A stretch of DNA of 64,000 nucleotides. It comes from Burkholderia metallica (GTDB lineage: Bacteria; Pseudomonadota; Gammaproteobacteria; Burkholderiales; Burkholderiaceae). The notes beneath the pieces are model-generated. The model was not told where the DNA came from. It worked only from the letters and a program-made list of their open reading frames with translations, and ran no database searches. The position numbers and the translations under genes were made by a program. The stretch's first letter is position 1; each line of letters starts with the position of its first letter. Shown one piece after another: positions 45,535 to 54,746 of the stretch. The stretch is from positions 1 to 64,000 of the forward strand of contig NZ_CADFDB010000015.1 of NCBI RefSeq assembly GCF_902832845.1, given 5' to 3'.

Positions 45535-45635
45535 GGCTTGTCTACCCACTCCTCCGTATTCGTTAGCGATACACAACATTCCAAAAGAATCGCTTTCAGT
45601 CCAGCGGAACTGAGCGACTCCATAACCAGTTGCAC

Positions 45636-47078
45636 TCACAACCAGTTCGCCGGACGATCCTCATCGGTATAGGGCGGATCTTCATCAAACATCGGGAGCG
45701 GTTCATCGACGACCGGAGGCTCGGCGAACAACCGAGCCGGATCCAGCTCCGTTTCGGGCGCCTTAACCGCCGCGGGCGTTCTGTTTTCGGGCTCGCGCGC
45801 AGTCGCGGGCCTCGGTGCCGCTACGGCATTGGTGGCCGGTGCCGATGCGAGCGGCCGCGGTTGCCGTTGGGCCTTGCGTGCCGCGTCGAAGGCGGTCAGG
45901 GGAAGCGGGGGCATCACTTCGGTCCCCGGCCGCCAGATCCATGAATCCAGCTCCGACTCCGCGATAAGCGCGTCGAGCTCGGACTGGTAGGCGGACGACA
46001 CGTCGGCAGGCACAACGTAGAGCGCCGTACCGCGCTCGGCGTCGGTCAACAACGCCGTGGCGATTGGATGCTTCGCGGTCTGGTTGTACCGCAGGCACTT
46101 CTGGTACCGACGGGTGGCCAAGGCCTTCAGCAGCGCGATATCGGCGAGCGATTCGAACGGGATCCACGATTCGTTGGTCAGCATCATCGACACTTCCTGG
46201 ACGGTGGCGATACCGGCCGCTGACAGGCTCGCGGTGGCGATGACCATGAGGTGGGTGCCTTCCGTGGCCGACCAGATCTCGAGCTCCGACGCGAAGACTT
46301 TCTCGATCCGCTTCTTGGTCTTCTCGTCGACCATCAGGCCATAGTCGGGTAGATGCTTGATGACCAGCTTGAAGCCAAAGCGAGCGGTCGCGATTTCCTT
46401 GAGCTCACCGATCACCAGCACGAAGTGCGGCTTCCCGGACTCGGAAACAGAAATCCGGGCGAGATGCTCCGTGCGTCGCTGGGCGATGCGGTCCTTCTGG
46501 TCGCCGACGAACATCTCGGGGACGTACAGCATGTCCTCGAGGCTCATCTTCTTCGCATTCTTGCCCGCAGCGGCCAACAGCAGATACTTGCGGACCACCG
46601 ACCAGTTGCGCTTGCCGGCCATGGCCGGCGACCAGCGATTGAGGCCGGCCTGTTCCCAGAGGTAGTGCAGCAAGCCCCGCAAGGTCAACTTCTTGCCATC
46701 CGTCTTGATGCTGTCAGGCTCGTCGCCAGAGGGCTCCGGCATCTCCCGCGCCGCGCCTTTCGCCAAAGCGAAACCGAACTTGAGGGTGACCTCCCCGGAG
46801 TCCGGATCCTCGACGATGGCCGCCCCCTCTACATCGCCATAACCGCTCAGGCCGGGCGGGGTTTCGTACGAGTCGCAGCCGAGCTTGTGCTTCGCGCCGG
46901 TACCGGGCATACGCTTGACCTGATAGCGCCCCTCGAAACGTGCGATGTACATCGGAATCGGCGGAGTCGAGCACAGGCAGAGCGGACGTGTCTTCGCCTC
47001 GTGCGCAGCTGGCAGTTTCGCAAGGAAACTATTGCTTCCCGCCTCATATTCCAACCCGTCCAATTCAAAGTTCTGCAT
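45636..47078 (-). CDS. DUF1173 family plasmid protein
   Basis: The 480-aa protein begins MQNFELDGLEYEAGSNSFLAKL and contains CLCSTPPIPMYIARFEGRYQVKRMPGTG with a following CDSYE, a cysteine arrangement typical of DUF1173. These proteins occur on conjugative plasmids and integrative elements and have no known function. The C-terminal 80 residues are Pro/Ala/Glu-rich and likely disordered. It ends the long minus-strand gene series upstream of the replication region. Confidence 0.82.
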   Translation of the reverse strand: MQNFELDGLEYEAGSNSFLAKLPAAHEAKTRPLCLCSTPPIPMYIARFEGRYQVKRMPGTGAKHKLGCDSYETPPGLSGYGDVEGAAIVEDPDSGEVTLKFGFALAKGAAREMPEPSGDEPDSIKTDGKKLTLRGLLHYLWEQAGLNRWSPAMAGKRNWSVVRKYLLLAAAGKNAKKMSLEDMLYVPEMFVGDQKDRIAQRRTEHLARISVSESGKPHFVLVIGELKEIATARFGFKLVIKHLPDYGLMVDEKTKKRIEKVFASELEIWSATEGTHLMVIATASLSAAGIATVQEVSMMLTNESWIPFESLADIALLKALATRRYQKCLRYNQTAKHPIATALLTDAERGTALYVVPADVSSAYQSELDALIAESELDSWIWRPGTEVMPPLPLTAFDAARKAQRQPRPLASAPATNAVAAPRPATAREPENRTPAAVKAPETELDPARLFAEPPVVDEPLPMFDEDPPYTDEDRPANWL

Positions 47079-47093
47079 GCCAGATCTCCTGGT

Positions 47094-47306
47094 TTAAACG
47101 GCGGCTGAGCGCTTCGCCAAGCCCCTCGAGGGCGCTTTGGCAGAGCGGGGCTCCGCCTCTCGGACATCCAGGCCGCGCGCGCGGGCCTCGATCAGCAACT
47201 GGACGAGTTCCACGGCCTCGTCGGCCGTCATGTCGCCGGCGATCGCCGCCGACACGATGCTGTGTGCGGTCACGGGTTTGCCACTTCGAAACACCTGATC
47301 GGTCAT
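47094..47306 (-). CDS. Small unknown plasmid protein
   Basis: The 70-aa product starts MTDQVFRSGKPVTAHSIVSAA and contains MTADEAVELVQLLIEARARG. The ATG at 47,306 follows GGAG and is preferred over a TTG in the same frame at 47,339. It lies 15 bases before DUF1173 on the same strand. Function unknown. Confidence 0.6.
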   Translation of the reverse strand: MTDQVFRSGKPVTAHSIVSAAIAGDMTADEAVELVQLLIEARARGLDVREAEPRSAKAPSRGLAKRSAAV

Positions 47307-47335
47307 GGGTAGCTCCGGTATGGGGATGGGCTGGC

Positions 47336-48004
47336 TCAATCGCTGTCGGGCGGGACGTCGCCGAATACGGTGCCGAGCGCGATCGCACCGAGCAGTTCAC
47401 GGGCGTAGGTAACCGACGGTATGGCGTCTCCGAAATAGGCATCGACGCCATACGGATTCGTACACCACAGACCTTCGCCGCTGACGAAGTCGAACGAGTG
47501 GCCGTCGACGTCCACCGATTTGCCCGCGGTCAGCGCGTCCACGAACGCTTCGGGCGTTGGAAGATCCAGCGCCGGCCAATCGCCGGCTTCGATTGCCGCC
47601 TTTGTTTTGGCACGTCGCTCGTCGGCCGCTTTTTCTCGCGCCAGCTCGCTCTCCGCTTCAGCCAACGCCTCCGCCAGTTCAGCCTCGGCGTTGGCCTGAT
47701 CGACCTGCGCCCAGTTGACGGCGCTTTCGAACGCAGCTCGCAACACGGGCACGTCGGCGAGCAACGGCGAGCAACCGAGATCGTCGGCCCCGACCAAGAC
47801 AAGATCTCGGCCGAGATCGCTCGCCCCATAGCGTGCCCGTTTCAGGAGTGCGGCCCGCGCTTCGGATCCTTCATCGGTGGTGCAGATCGCCATCGCGTAG
47901 TCGACGCGAGCCTGCAGCGCGCGCTCGAAAGCGATCGGCACGTCGGGATTGCGCAGACCGATGCTCGTTGCCTGGTCCGGTCCAGCAGGAAGCTTCGAAT
48001 TCAT
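47336..48004 (-). CDS. Unknown coiled-coil protein, paralogue of the gene upstream of the autotransporter
   Basis: The 222-aa protein has an N-terminal part (FERALQARVDYAMAICTTDEG ... PLLADVPVLRAAFESAVNW) that aligns with the 132-aa protein at 52,836-53,234. It then has an Ala/Glu-rich coiled coil (about residues 105-140) and a C-terminal domain with VDVDGHSFDFVSGEGLWCTNP. No signal peptide, so probably cytosolic. It starts 14 bases after the autotransporter stop, so it is probably co-transcribed. Function unknown. Confidence 0.6.
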   Translation of the reverse strand: MNSKLPAGPDQATSIGLRNPDVPIAFERALQARVDYAMAICTTDEGSEARAALLKRARYGASDLGRDLVLVGADDLGCSPLLADVPVLRAAFESAVNWAQVDQANAEAELAEALAEAESELAREKAADERRAKTKAAIEAGDWPALDLPTPEAFVDALTAGKSVDVDGHSFDFVSGEGLWCTNPYGVDAYFGDAIPSVTYARELLGAIALGTVFGDVPPDSD

Positions 48005-48018
48005 GGTGGTCTCCTTGG

Positions 48019-51000
48019 TTACCAGACGAATCCCGCGCCTACGCCGGCGGCCACGGTGCCGCGCGTATCGGTCGAGCCGTTCGCCTTCAGAATCCAGTGG
48101 CCGGCATACGTTGAAAAGCCGAGCGCCATGGCGGACTGCCCGCCGTACGTCCCGCCCCCGATGGCCACCATGCTCTTTCCGGGCGCCGGCGCCTGGGGCA
48201 GACTGGCGATCGCGACAGCCGCGGCGATACCACCGTTGGCGTCCCGCCGGTCATGTTCGATGCGGTTGCTCAGGTTCGTCGCCGAGTCGTTCAGCTGCTG
48301 GACGTTGACGGCATCGGTCGGAGCCGTTCCGGCCGAGACGTTGGTGAGTGTTCGCGTCATACCAGTGGCCGCGTTTCCGATCGACACCGAATCGTTGCGG
48401 TCAGCCACTGAGCCAGCCCCGAGCGCAACGGCATTGGCGCCGGTCGCGTCAGCACCGCTGCCGACCGCGATCGAGCCGCTGCCTTGGGCAATGGCACCCA
48501 CACCGAGTGCAGCACTGCGATCGCCGATGGCCACCGCATTGCTGCCGATAGCCGTCGCGTCCGCGCCGGTTGCCACTGAACCGCCACCGGTGCTGTTAAA
48601 CGCGGCATATTTGAGGCTGCCCTGACCGGGCTCAGGAAGGCTCTGACTGAACCTCGACGGGAGGATCGCGCCAAGCCGGGAAGAAAGTGCGTCGATCGCG
48701 CTGGTATTGGCGGCGACGTTCGCATTCGTCGCAAAGAGCTGAGCCCCGTTGACCGCATCTGCGCTGGTCGCTGATAGCGAGCCAGGCGCCAGGTTATGAA
48801 TGGTGACGGCCGCCCCGGCTCCCAGCCCTCCAAGCGTCACGCTAAGTTTTGCGGGATCGTCGTAAGACAGGGCGTTGCCGGCGATCGTATTGACCGTACC
48901 GATAACCTGATTCAACTGGCCGACATTGACCGCGTCGGTGACGTTCACACCCGCTGCCACGCCGGAGACGCGGCGCGCACCAGCCAAGCCGCTGACGTCG
49001 ATGTTGGCGCCGCCGGTTCCGGCACCGATCGTAATCGCGCCGGCGCTCGAGCCGCCGCGTTGTTGCACGATCCCGACGGTACCCGTTGCGAGCTGGCCGG
49101 CCAGGGCGGAGACGCTCTGGTTCGTCGCGTACAGTTGCCGTCCCGAGACCGCGTCAGTGCTGTTCGCCGTCAAGGCCGCATCAGCAACGTTGGTCAAGGT
49201 GACAGGCGCACCCGCCGCACCGAAGGTGACGCGCGTATGCGAGGGATCGTCGTAGACGACCGCGCTCGCGCCGAGCGCCCCAGCCTGAGAGGCCACGCCC
49301 TGCAGCTGCTGGAGGTTGACCGCATCGGTAGCGTCAGTCCCGGCGGCCACGCCTTTGACCTGGCGTGCGCCGGCGGTGCCGGCGATGTCAAGCGCCGTAC
49401 CCCCGGTGCTTGCGCCGATCGCGATCGTGCCGGCGCCGGAACCGCCGGCTTGCTGCACCAGCCCAATCGTGCCGGCCGCTAGCCCCGACTGCAGCGCGGC
49501 GAGCGTCGCCCCGCCGTTGGCGACGCTGGTGGACAACGAGGACACGGCGAAGCCCGTCGAGGTCGACAGCGTTGCGATCGAGATCGCGTTGGTGCTGATC
49601 GCCTGGTTGGCGGCGTAGAGCTGCCGACCAGACACGGCGTCCGTGCTGGTGGCCGTCAGTGCCGCGTCTGCGACGTTGGTGAGCAGGACGGGCGATCCGG
49701 TGCCGGGGGCGCCGAGCGTGACGCGCGAATGCGTCGGGTCATCATAGGAGACTGCGCCGGCACCGACGGCACCCACAGCGACCGATACGCTCTGCAACTG
49801 CTGCAGATTGACCGCGTCGGTGCCGGCAGTGCCGGCGGCCACACCCTTGACCTGGCGAGCGCCAGCGGTACCGGTGACGTCAACGGCAGCCCCTGCCGTG
49901 CTGGCGCCGATCGTAATCGTGCCGGTGCCGGCACCGCCGGACTGCTGAACCAGCCCGACTGTCCCGACCGCAAGACTGGACGCGAGGGCTGATACGCCGG
50001 CGTTGGCCGAGGACAAGCCGGTCGACAGCGATGCCAGGCCATGGGAGACGCCGGTCGAGAGGGAAGAAAGCGCCGTGGTCGTGCTGGTCGACAGGCTCGC
50101 GATCGAGACGACGTTGCTGGCGATGCCCGTGGAAAGCGAGGACGCTGCCGCCAGCGTTGACGTGGACAGGGCAGCGATCGCACCGACGTTTGCGTTCGTC
50201 GCCTGCTGGGCAGCATAGAGCTGCCGCCCCGTCACAGCGTCGCTGCTGCTCGCGCTCAACGAGGCGTCCGCGAGGTTGCTCAGGGTCACGGGCAAACCTG
50301 ATGCACCGAGCGTGACGCGGGTATGCGACGCGTCGTCATAGCTAACTGCGCTCGCGCCGATCGCGCCCGTCTGGCCCGCCACGCTCTGCAGCTGCTGCAG
50401 GTTGACCGCATCGGTGCCGTCGGTGCCCGCGGCAACGCCCTTGACCTGACGCGGGCCGGATGTGCCGGCCACGTCGAGGGCCGTACCGCCGGTGTTGGCC
50501 CCGACCGTGATCGGGCCACTGCCGGTCCCGCCGGTCTGCTGGACCAACCCGACGGTTCCTGCCGCCAGACTCGACGAGAGAGACGACACGCTGACGTTGG
50601 TCGAGGACAAGCCAGTCGACAGGAGCGAGAAAGTGGCAGCCGTGCTGGTTGAAAAGCTTCCGAACAAGGCCGCACTATTAACCGCGCCCGTCGAAAGCGA
50701 CGATGTGACCGCCTGCGTTGAAGTGGACAGTGCGGCGATCGAACCGCTGTTGGCATTCGTCGCCTGCTGCACGGCATAGAGTTGCCGGCCGGTGACCGCG
50801 TCCGTGCTGCCGGCGTCCACGGAGCCGTCAGCGAGGTTGGTCAAAGTGACTGGCACACCCGCCGCATCAAAGGTGATGCGCGTGTGGGACACATCGTCGT
50901 AGACGACCGCACTCGAGCCGATTGCGCCTGTCTGAGCCGCCACGCTCTGCAGCTGCTGCAGGTTGACCGCGTCGGTAGCGTCTGTGCCTGCAGCCACACC

Positions 51001-52836
51001 CTTGACCTGCCGCGCGCCCGCGTTGCCGGCGACGTTGAGCACCGTACCTCCGGTACTGGCGCCGATCGTGATCGCGCCCGTGCCGGCACCGCCTGCTTGC
51101 TGAACCAGACCAACGGTCCCTGCAGCCAGACCGGACTGCATTGCCGAGAGTATCGCGCCATCGCCAGCCAGACCAGTCGAAAGAGACGAGATCGATCGGC
51201 TTGTCGTTATCGACAGCGACGCGATCGCGCTCGACGTTCCCGTGGAAAGACTTCCGATCGTTTGGGCCGTCGACGTCGACAGCGATGCGAACCCGGCTGC
51301 GGTGTTCGTGGACAGGCTCGTGGCCGTCGTGCCGATATCGGACAGACCAGTTGAGAGCGAACCAAAGCCCGATGCCGTGCTACTCGACAGGCTCGTGATG
51401 CTGGCCGTGTTGCTGGCGAGGCCCGTCGCCAGCGATGTGACAGACTGCGCGGTCCCGGTCGACAACGAACCTAACGCGCTGGCCATGCCAGTCGACAGGC
51501 TGCTGATATTTTGAGCGGTCGACGTCGACAACGACACGAACCCTGCAGCGGCGTTCGTCGACAAGCTCGCAACCGTCGCGCCGATGTCGGACAGCCCGGT
51601 CGAGAGCGATCCAAAGCCTGACGCCGCGCTGCTCGACAAACTGGTGACGCTGGCCGTGTTGCTGGCGAGGCCCGTTGACAGCGACGTGACAGACTGCGCG
51701 GTTCCGGTCGACAACGACCCAATCGCGCCGGCCGTCCCGGTGGACAGGCTGCTGACCGTTTGAGCGGTCGATGTCGACAGCGAAGAGAACCCAGCAGCTG
51801 TGCTCGTCGACAAGCTCGCGACCGTCGCGCCGACGTCGGACAGCCCAGTTGAGAGCGAACCAAAGCCTGATGCCGTGCTGCTCGACAGGCTCGTGATGCC
51901 AGCCGTGTTGCTTGCCAGGCCGGTTGACAGCGACGCGCCCGACTGCACAATACCGGTCGATAAGCTGGCCACCGCCGTACCAGAGCTGGCCACGCTGGTT
52001 GAGAGCGAGCCTACTCGTGAGGCTACGCTGCTCGACAGGCTCGTGACGTTGGCCGTATTGCTCGCAAGCCCTGTCGATAGCGACGCTAAAGATTGTGAGG
52101 CGGTCGTGGACAGCGCGGCGAGCCCGGAAGATACGCCGGCAACTCCCGTGGCATTGTTCGCGGTCGCAGTCGACAGCGACGTCACGGACTGACTCGTCGA
52201 AGTCGAGAGACTGCCAACTGCCTGTCCCATTTGATAGAGCTCGGATCCGTTAATGGCGTCAAGGCTTGTTGCACTAACGGTGCCGGCGGCAACATTAGTC
52301 AGTTGCCTCGGATTTTGCGGAGCGCCGAAACTCACCACCCCGTTGGACGTTGATCCCGCCACCGAGTAGCTCTGACCAGCAATACCGAAGCTACTAAGCG
52401 GGTGCGCGGCGCCCGTGGTGGATCCTGAGCCGATTGCGACATCTTGCGAATTGTTGGCGACGGCGCCGTTTCCGATCGCGACGGAACCATTACCCGCAGC
52501 TGTAGCGGCGGACCCCATTGCCGTTGCATTCGTACTGGCCACCGTCGTATTACCGATCGCAACCGCATTGGTCTGCGCCGTGCTCGAAGTACCGAGTACG
52601 ATCGAATCGGCTCCGGCCGCCGTGGACGCGTAACCAAAGCTCAACGATCGAGGACCGGCAGAGGTAACCGCCGTGCCGATCGCAACGGAGTAATCGCCAG
52701 AGGCGACGGCACCATTCCCGTTTGCAATCGCGCCGTCTCCGGACGTCTGAGCATGCGCAGGACCAGCCATCGATGCGAGCGCCGCAGCGATCGCGATCGA
52801 TAAACCACTTGGTGTAGGGCTTTTCGAAAATTTCAT
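48019..52836 (-). CDS. Trimeric autotransporter adhesin (YadA/Hep_Hag type)
   Basis: The 1605-aa protein has a signal peptide (to GPAHAQTS), a YadA-like head (about residues 30-165, repeats of xxSVAIGxxAxA), a long stalk of SLST repeats (about residues 195-560) and five modules with QVKGVAAGTDATDAVNLQQL and YDDxSHTRVTxGAxG motifs. A second short head and the C-terminal YadA anchor (SMVAIGGGTYGGQSAMALGF to GAGFVW) follow. Three copies form one outer-membrane barrel and display a fibre for surface or cell attachment. The ATG overlaps the stop of the upstream gene (TAATG), so it is translationally coupled. Encoding on a transfer-proficient plasmid suggests a link to biofilm or mating contact (inference). 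Confidence 0.95.
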   Translation of the reverse strand: MKFSKSPTPSGLSIAIAAALASMAGPAHAQTSGDGAIANGNGAVASGDYSVAIGTAVTSAGPRSLSFGYASTAAGADSIVLGTSSTAQTNAVAIGNTTVASTNATAMGSAATAAGNGSVAIGNGAVANNSQDVAIGSGSTTGAAHPLSSFGIAGQSYSVAGSTSNGVVSFGAPQNPRQLTNVAAGTVSATSLDAINGSELYQMGQAVGSLSTSTSQSVTSLSTATANNATGVAGVSSGLAALSTTASQSLASLSTGLASNTANVTSLSSSVASRVGSLSTSVASSGTAVASLSTGIVQSGASLSTGLASNTAGITSLSSSTASGFGSLSTGLSDVGATVASLSTSTAAGFSSLSTSTAQTVSSLSTGTAGAIGSLSTGTAQSVTSLSTGLASNTASVTSLSSSAASGFGSLSTGLSDIGATVASLSTNAAAGFVSLSTSTAQNISSLSTGMASALGSLSTGTAQSVTSLATGLASNTASITSLSSSTASGFGSLSTGLSDIGTTATSLSTNTAAGFASLSTSTAQTIGSLSTGTSSAIASLSITTSRSISSLSTGLAGDGAILSAMQSGLAAGTVGLVQQAGGAGTGAITIGASTGGTVLNVAGNAGARQVKGVAAGTDATDAVNLQQLQSVAAQTGAIGSSAVVYDDVSHTRITFDAAGVPVTLTNLADGSVDAGSTDAVTGRQLYAVQQATNANSGSIAALSTSTQAVTSSLSTGAVNSAALFGSFSTSTAATFSLLSTGLSSTNVSVSSLSSSLAAGTVGLVQQTGGTGSGPITVGANTGGTALDVAGTSGPRQVKGVAAGTDGTDAVNLQQLQSVAGQTGAIGASAVSYDDASHTRVTLGASGLPVTLSNLADASLSASSSDAVTGRQLYAAQQATNANVGAIAALSTSTLAAASSLSTGIASNVVSIASLSTSTTTALSSLSTGVSHGLASLSTGLSSANAGVSALASSLAVGTVGLVQQSGGAGTGTITIGASTAGAAVDVTGTAGARQVKGVAAGTAGTDAVNLQQLQSVSVAVGAVGAGAVSYDDPTHSRVTLGAPGTGSPVLLTNVADAALTATSTDAVSGRQLYAANQAISTNAISIATLSTSTGFAVSSLSTSVANGGATLAALQSGLAAGTIGLVQQAGGSGAGTIAIGASTGGTALDIAGTAGARQVKGVAAGTDATDAVNLQQLQGVASQAGALGASAVVYDDPSHTRVTFGAAGAPVTLTNVADAALTANSTDAVSGRQLYATNQSVSALAGQLATGTVGIVQQRGGSSAGAITIGAGTGGANIDVSGLAGARRVSGVAAGVNVTDAVNVGQLNQVIGTVNTIAGNALSYDDPAKLSVTLGGLGAGAAVTIHNLAPGSLSATSADAVNGAQLFATNANVAANTSAIDALSSRLGAILPSRFSQSLPEPGQGSLKYAAFNSTGGGSVATGADATAIGSNAVAIGDRSAALGVGAIAQGSGSIAVGSGADATGANAVALGAGSVADRNDSVSIGNAATGMTRTLTNVSAGTAPTDAVNVQQLNDSATNLSNRIEHDRRDANGGIAAAVAIASLPQAPAPGKSMVAIGGGTYGGQSAMALGFSTYAGHWILKANGSTDTRGTVAAGVGAGFVW
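48700..51120 (-). repeat. Five approximately 400-600-bp module repeats inside the adhesin gene
   Basis: Five protein modules start GLVQQxGG or GIVQQRGG, continue through GARQVKGVAAGT and end TDAVxGRQLYA. On DNA they start near 51,110, 50,545, 49,945, 49,465 and 49,060 and run leftward. The first four are most similar; the fifth is more diverged. Confidence 0.8.
51180..52250 (-). repeat. SLST stalk repeat array inside the adhesin gene
   Basis: A dense array encoding SLSTGLASNTAxxTSLSSS and ATVASLSTxxAAGFxSLST units. Three long blocks of about 260-300 bases are near-identical, which favours slippage or recombination. Confidence 0.75.
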
Positions 52837-53234
52837 TACAATCCCCGCTTAACAACGAGTGCCCGGTCTACGGGACGTTTACGCCTGCGCTCGCGCAGGA
52901 CCTGGAGCCCTCTGTTCCTGTCCTCCGCCAAGATTCCGGGAACAGAGGGGTTTGTTTCGGCAACATCGCCGGCGATCCGACGGTGCTGCCTTTGGTGAAT
53001 CTCGAGCACGGCACCCTCGAAGGCGTCTCGCAGCATCGGGATATCGGCAGTCAGGGGAGGGAATTCCCCGTCGTGGACGCCAACGCACGCTCGAGTGGGT
53101 GCTATCGCGTCGTGCTGAGCCGCACGGTGGTGGCTGAACCACTCTGGCGAACCGGGGTCTGTCGTACAGACCGCATAGGCGTACGGGACACGCACCTTGA
53201 GTGCCCGCGCGAAGGGAGAAAGGGCGACCGTCAT
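52836..53234 (-). CDS. Unknown protein coupled to the adhesin gene
   Basis: The 132-aa protein shows ARALKVRVPYAYAVCTTDPGS and PPLTADIPMLRDAFEGAVLE, which align with the N-terminal part of the 222-aa protein encoded downstream of the adhesin. Its start overlaps the DsbD-alpha-like gene (ATGA) and its stop overlaps the adhesin start (TAATG). No signal peptide. The two paralogues bracket the adhesin gene, suggesting a shared cytosolic role. Function unknown. Confidence 0.62.
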   Translation of the reverse strand: MTVALSPFARALKVRVPYAYAVCTTDPGSPEWFSHHRAAQHDAIAPTRACVGVHDGEFPPLTADIPMLRDAFEGAVLEIHQRQHRRIAGDVAETNPSVPGILAEDRNRGLQVLRERRRKRPVDRALVVKRGL

Positions 53235-53716
53235 CGCGACGCCTCCGACTGCGACAGCAGTGCAGCAGCAATCACCGGAAAAGTGCGCTGCATCGGCGGA
53301 TAGCAGATCTGGTTGATTGCGCAGCCTTGATAAGTCACCGTGAGACCGAACATCTCGCGAGCATTGACCGGCACACGCAACGTCACTTCGCGCTCGAACA
53401 CCTCCACCGGATGTCCTGCGCTCGGATCAGCGACGACCTTGCCAGTACCGTGCTGAATTGCACCGAGGTGCGCCCGACCGTCATCACTCGCGACCCGGAA
53501 GCGATCGCCGTAAAGTCGATAGCCGTCGGCGATCGCAAAATGGAGGACAACCGCGCCAGGTTCTTCGGTCATGCGAACTCGGAAAGCTTGCTCCGGCGAG
53601 AGAAACTGCTCGGCGTATGCGGGGCAAGCGAGGACACCGTTCAGGATCCATGCAAGCAATGCCAACGACACGGCCACGACGAAACGGCGTAGAACTCGGG
53701 TTCGAGCAGTCATCAT
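53231..53716 (-). CDS. DsbD N-terminal-domain-like periplasmic thiol protein
   Basis: The 161-aa protein has a signal peptide (VVAVSLALLAWILNGVLA) and then resembles the DsbD alpha domain: FLSPEQAFRVRMTEEPG, DGYRLYGDRFRVA and the redox pair in VTYQGCAINQICYPPMQRTF. DsbD alpha passes electrons to DsbC-type substrates. Here it stands alone, without the transmembrane and gamma domains. The ATG at 53,716 overlaps the stop of the preceding membrane-protein gene. It may assist folding of envelope or transfer proteins encoded nearby (inference). Confidence 0.78.
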   Translation of the reverse strand: MMTARTRVLRRFVVAVSLALLAWILNGVLACPAYAEQFLSPEQAFRVRMTEEPGAVVLHFAIADGYRLYGDRFRVASDDGRAHLGAIQHGTGKVVADPSAGHPVEVFEREVTLRVPVNAREMFGLTVTYQGCAINQICYPPMQRTFPVIAAALLSQSEASR

Positions 53717-54186
53717 GCGCCTCGCTGCTTCCACGCCAATTCGGCACGAGCGAGCCCATGCAAGACGGGCAGCGCCAGTAAGCTCCAGAAGTACAGCGTC
53801 GCGCCCGCGACCATCCCGTCGAAACACAAGTCGAAAGCCGATTCGACCAATCCGGCCGCCGGCGAGTCGAAGTTCCAGACGATCATGATCATCAACAGCA
53901 TGCAAATCAGATAGACAAACATGCCGAAACTGCGCAAACCGCGTTGCGCACGACGGAGTGCGCTCCATGTGCCCGGTCGCGTGCGCGTCGAGCGTAAAGC
54001 CGGCAAGAACATTGACGTCGTAACAAACGCCGCGATGAACAAGGGTTCCGTGCTATTCCAGAATCCGAGCGCATCAACGTAAGCAATGGGCGCAATCAAC
54101 AGCCAGGTAACGAGCGCCAACACCGTTAGCATGATTCCCACATGTCGACGATGAACGGGAGGGTGAGGGAGGGGACGCGAATGCAT
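53713..54186 (-). CDS. Small integral membrane protein
   Basis: The 157-aa protein has four predicted membrane segments (LTVLALVTWLLIAPIAYV, FIAAFVTTSMFLPAL, MFVYLICMLLMIMIVW and YFWSLLALPVLHGLA). The ATG at 54,186 follows GGAGAAAG; an in-frame ATG at 54,228 is the alternative. It overlaps the DsbD-alpha-like gene by 4 bases, so the two may form a minimal redox pair, although no conserved cysteines are in the membrane segments. No family recognised. Confidence 0.6.
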   Translation of the reverse strand: MHSRPLPHPPVHRRHVGIMLTVLALVTWLLIAPIAYVDALGFWNSTEPLFIAAFVTTSMFLPALRSTRTRPGTWSALRRAQRGLRSFGMFVYLICMLLMIMIVWNFDSPAAGLVESAFDLCFDGMVAGATLYFWSLLALPVLHGLARAELAWKQRGA

Positions 54187-54236
54187 ACAGCTTTCTCCAT
54201 TACATGCCGCGTATTTGTCGGATTCCATCGTGGCGT

Positions 54237-54746
54237 TCAGTTCGTCGACACGCTGATCAAATAACGCAGAGCGTCCTGACTGCCGGCCGCAGCGGCTTGA
54301 CGCATGAGTCGCATACCGATCTCCCGATCCGCATCGGCCACTGCCATCGGACCGCCTAAATCCGCGTGCTTTTGTAGGCGCGTACGAGCAACGAGGTACA
54401 TCGCTGTCGGCTCGCCGGCGTCCGACTCCGCCTGAAGCAAACTCGGATAGTCCCGATTGAAATGAACGGCAAGCCACGTACCGGCAGAACGATTCCCGCC
54501 TTTAAACGCGGACTCCATCGCAGGTCGCATGTCGAGGTAGTCGCGCGAGCGAGCCCAAGACTGCAAGGGCCCGTTCGTGCCGGTGACGGAGAACAGGCAA
54601 GCCGCCGTCGCCATCGCGACCACCACGCCTTTCAGCTTGCGTTGAGCAGCGGGATCAGGATTGGTCAGGATCAGCGTGCCGTCAGGCCATGTGATCGAGG
54701 CGGCGGCTCGCCGGCGCTCGGCGAAAGATGCGCGATATCGATTCAT
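54237..54746 (-). CDS. Unknown single-pass protein with Sel1-like C-terminus
   Basis: The 169-aa product starts MNRYRASFAERRRAAASITW, has one hydrophobic segment (VVVAMATAACLFSV) and a helical tail with AGEPTAMYLVARTRLQ and GMRLMRQAAAAGSQDALRYL, which resembles Sel1/TPR repeats. It would present the helical part outside the inner membrane. The start at 54,746 is preferred over 54,851 because AGAAGAGA lies upstream and the extra residues look non-coding. Confidence 0.55.
   Translation of the reverse strand: MNRYRASFAERRRAAASITWPDGTLILTNPDPAAQRKLKGVVVAMATAACLFSVTGTNGPLQSWARSRDYLDMRPAMESAFKGGNRSAGTWLAVHFNRDYPSLLQAESDAGEPTAMYLVARTRLQKHADLGGPMAVADADREIGMRLMRQAAAAGSQDALRYLISVSTN

Noticed and set aside
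49000-52250. CRISPR-like regular repeats
   Set aside because: The repeats are in-frame coding repeats of the trimeric autotransporter, far longer and less regular than CRISPR repeats, with no spacers or cas genes.
48348-52803. Long plus-strand frames opposite the adhesin gene
   Set aside because: They mirror the repetitive high-GC adhesin codons and show no starts, domains or conservation of their own.
53713-54477. Long 254-aa version of the membrane protein
   Set aside because: The first 97 residues are Arg/Ser-rich and overlap the preceding gene in another frame; the ATG at 54,186 has a good ribosome-binding site.
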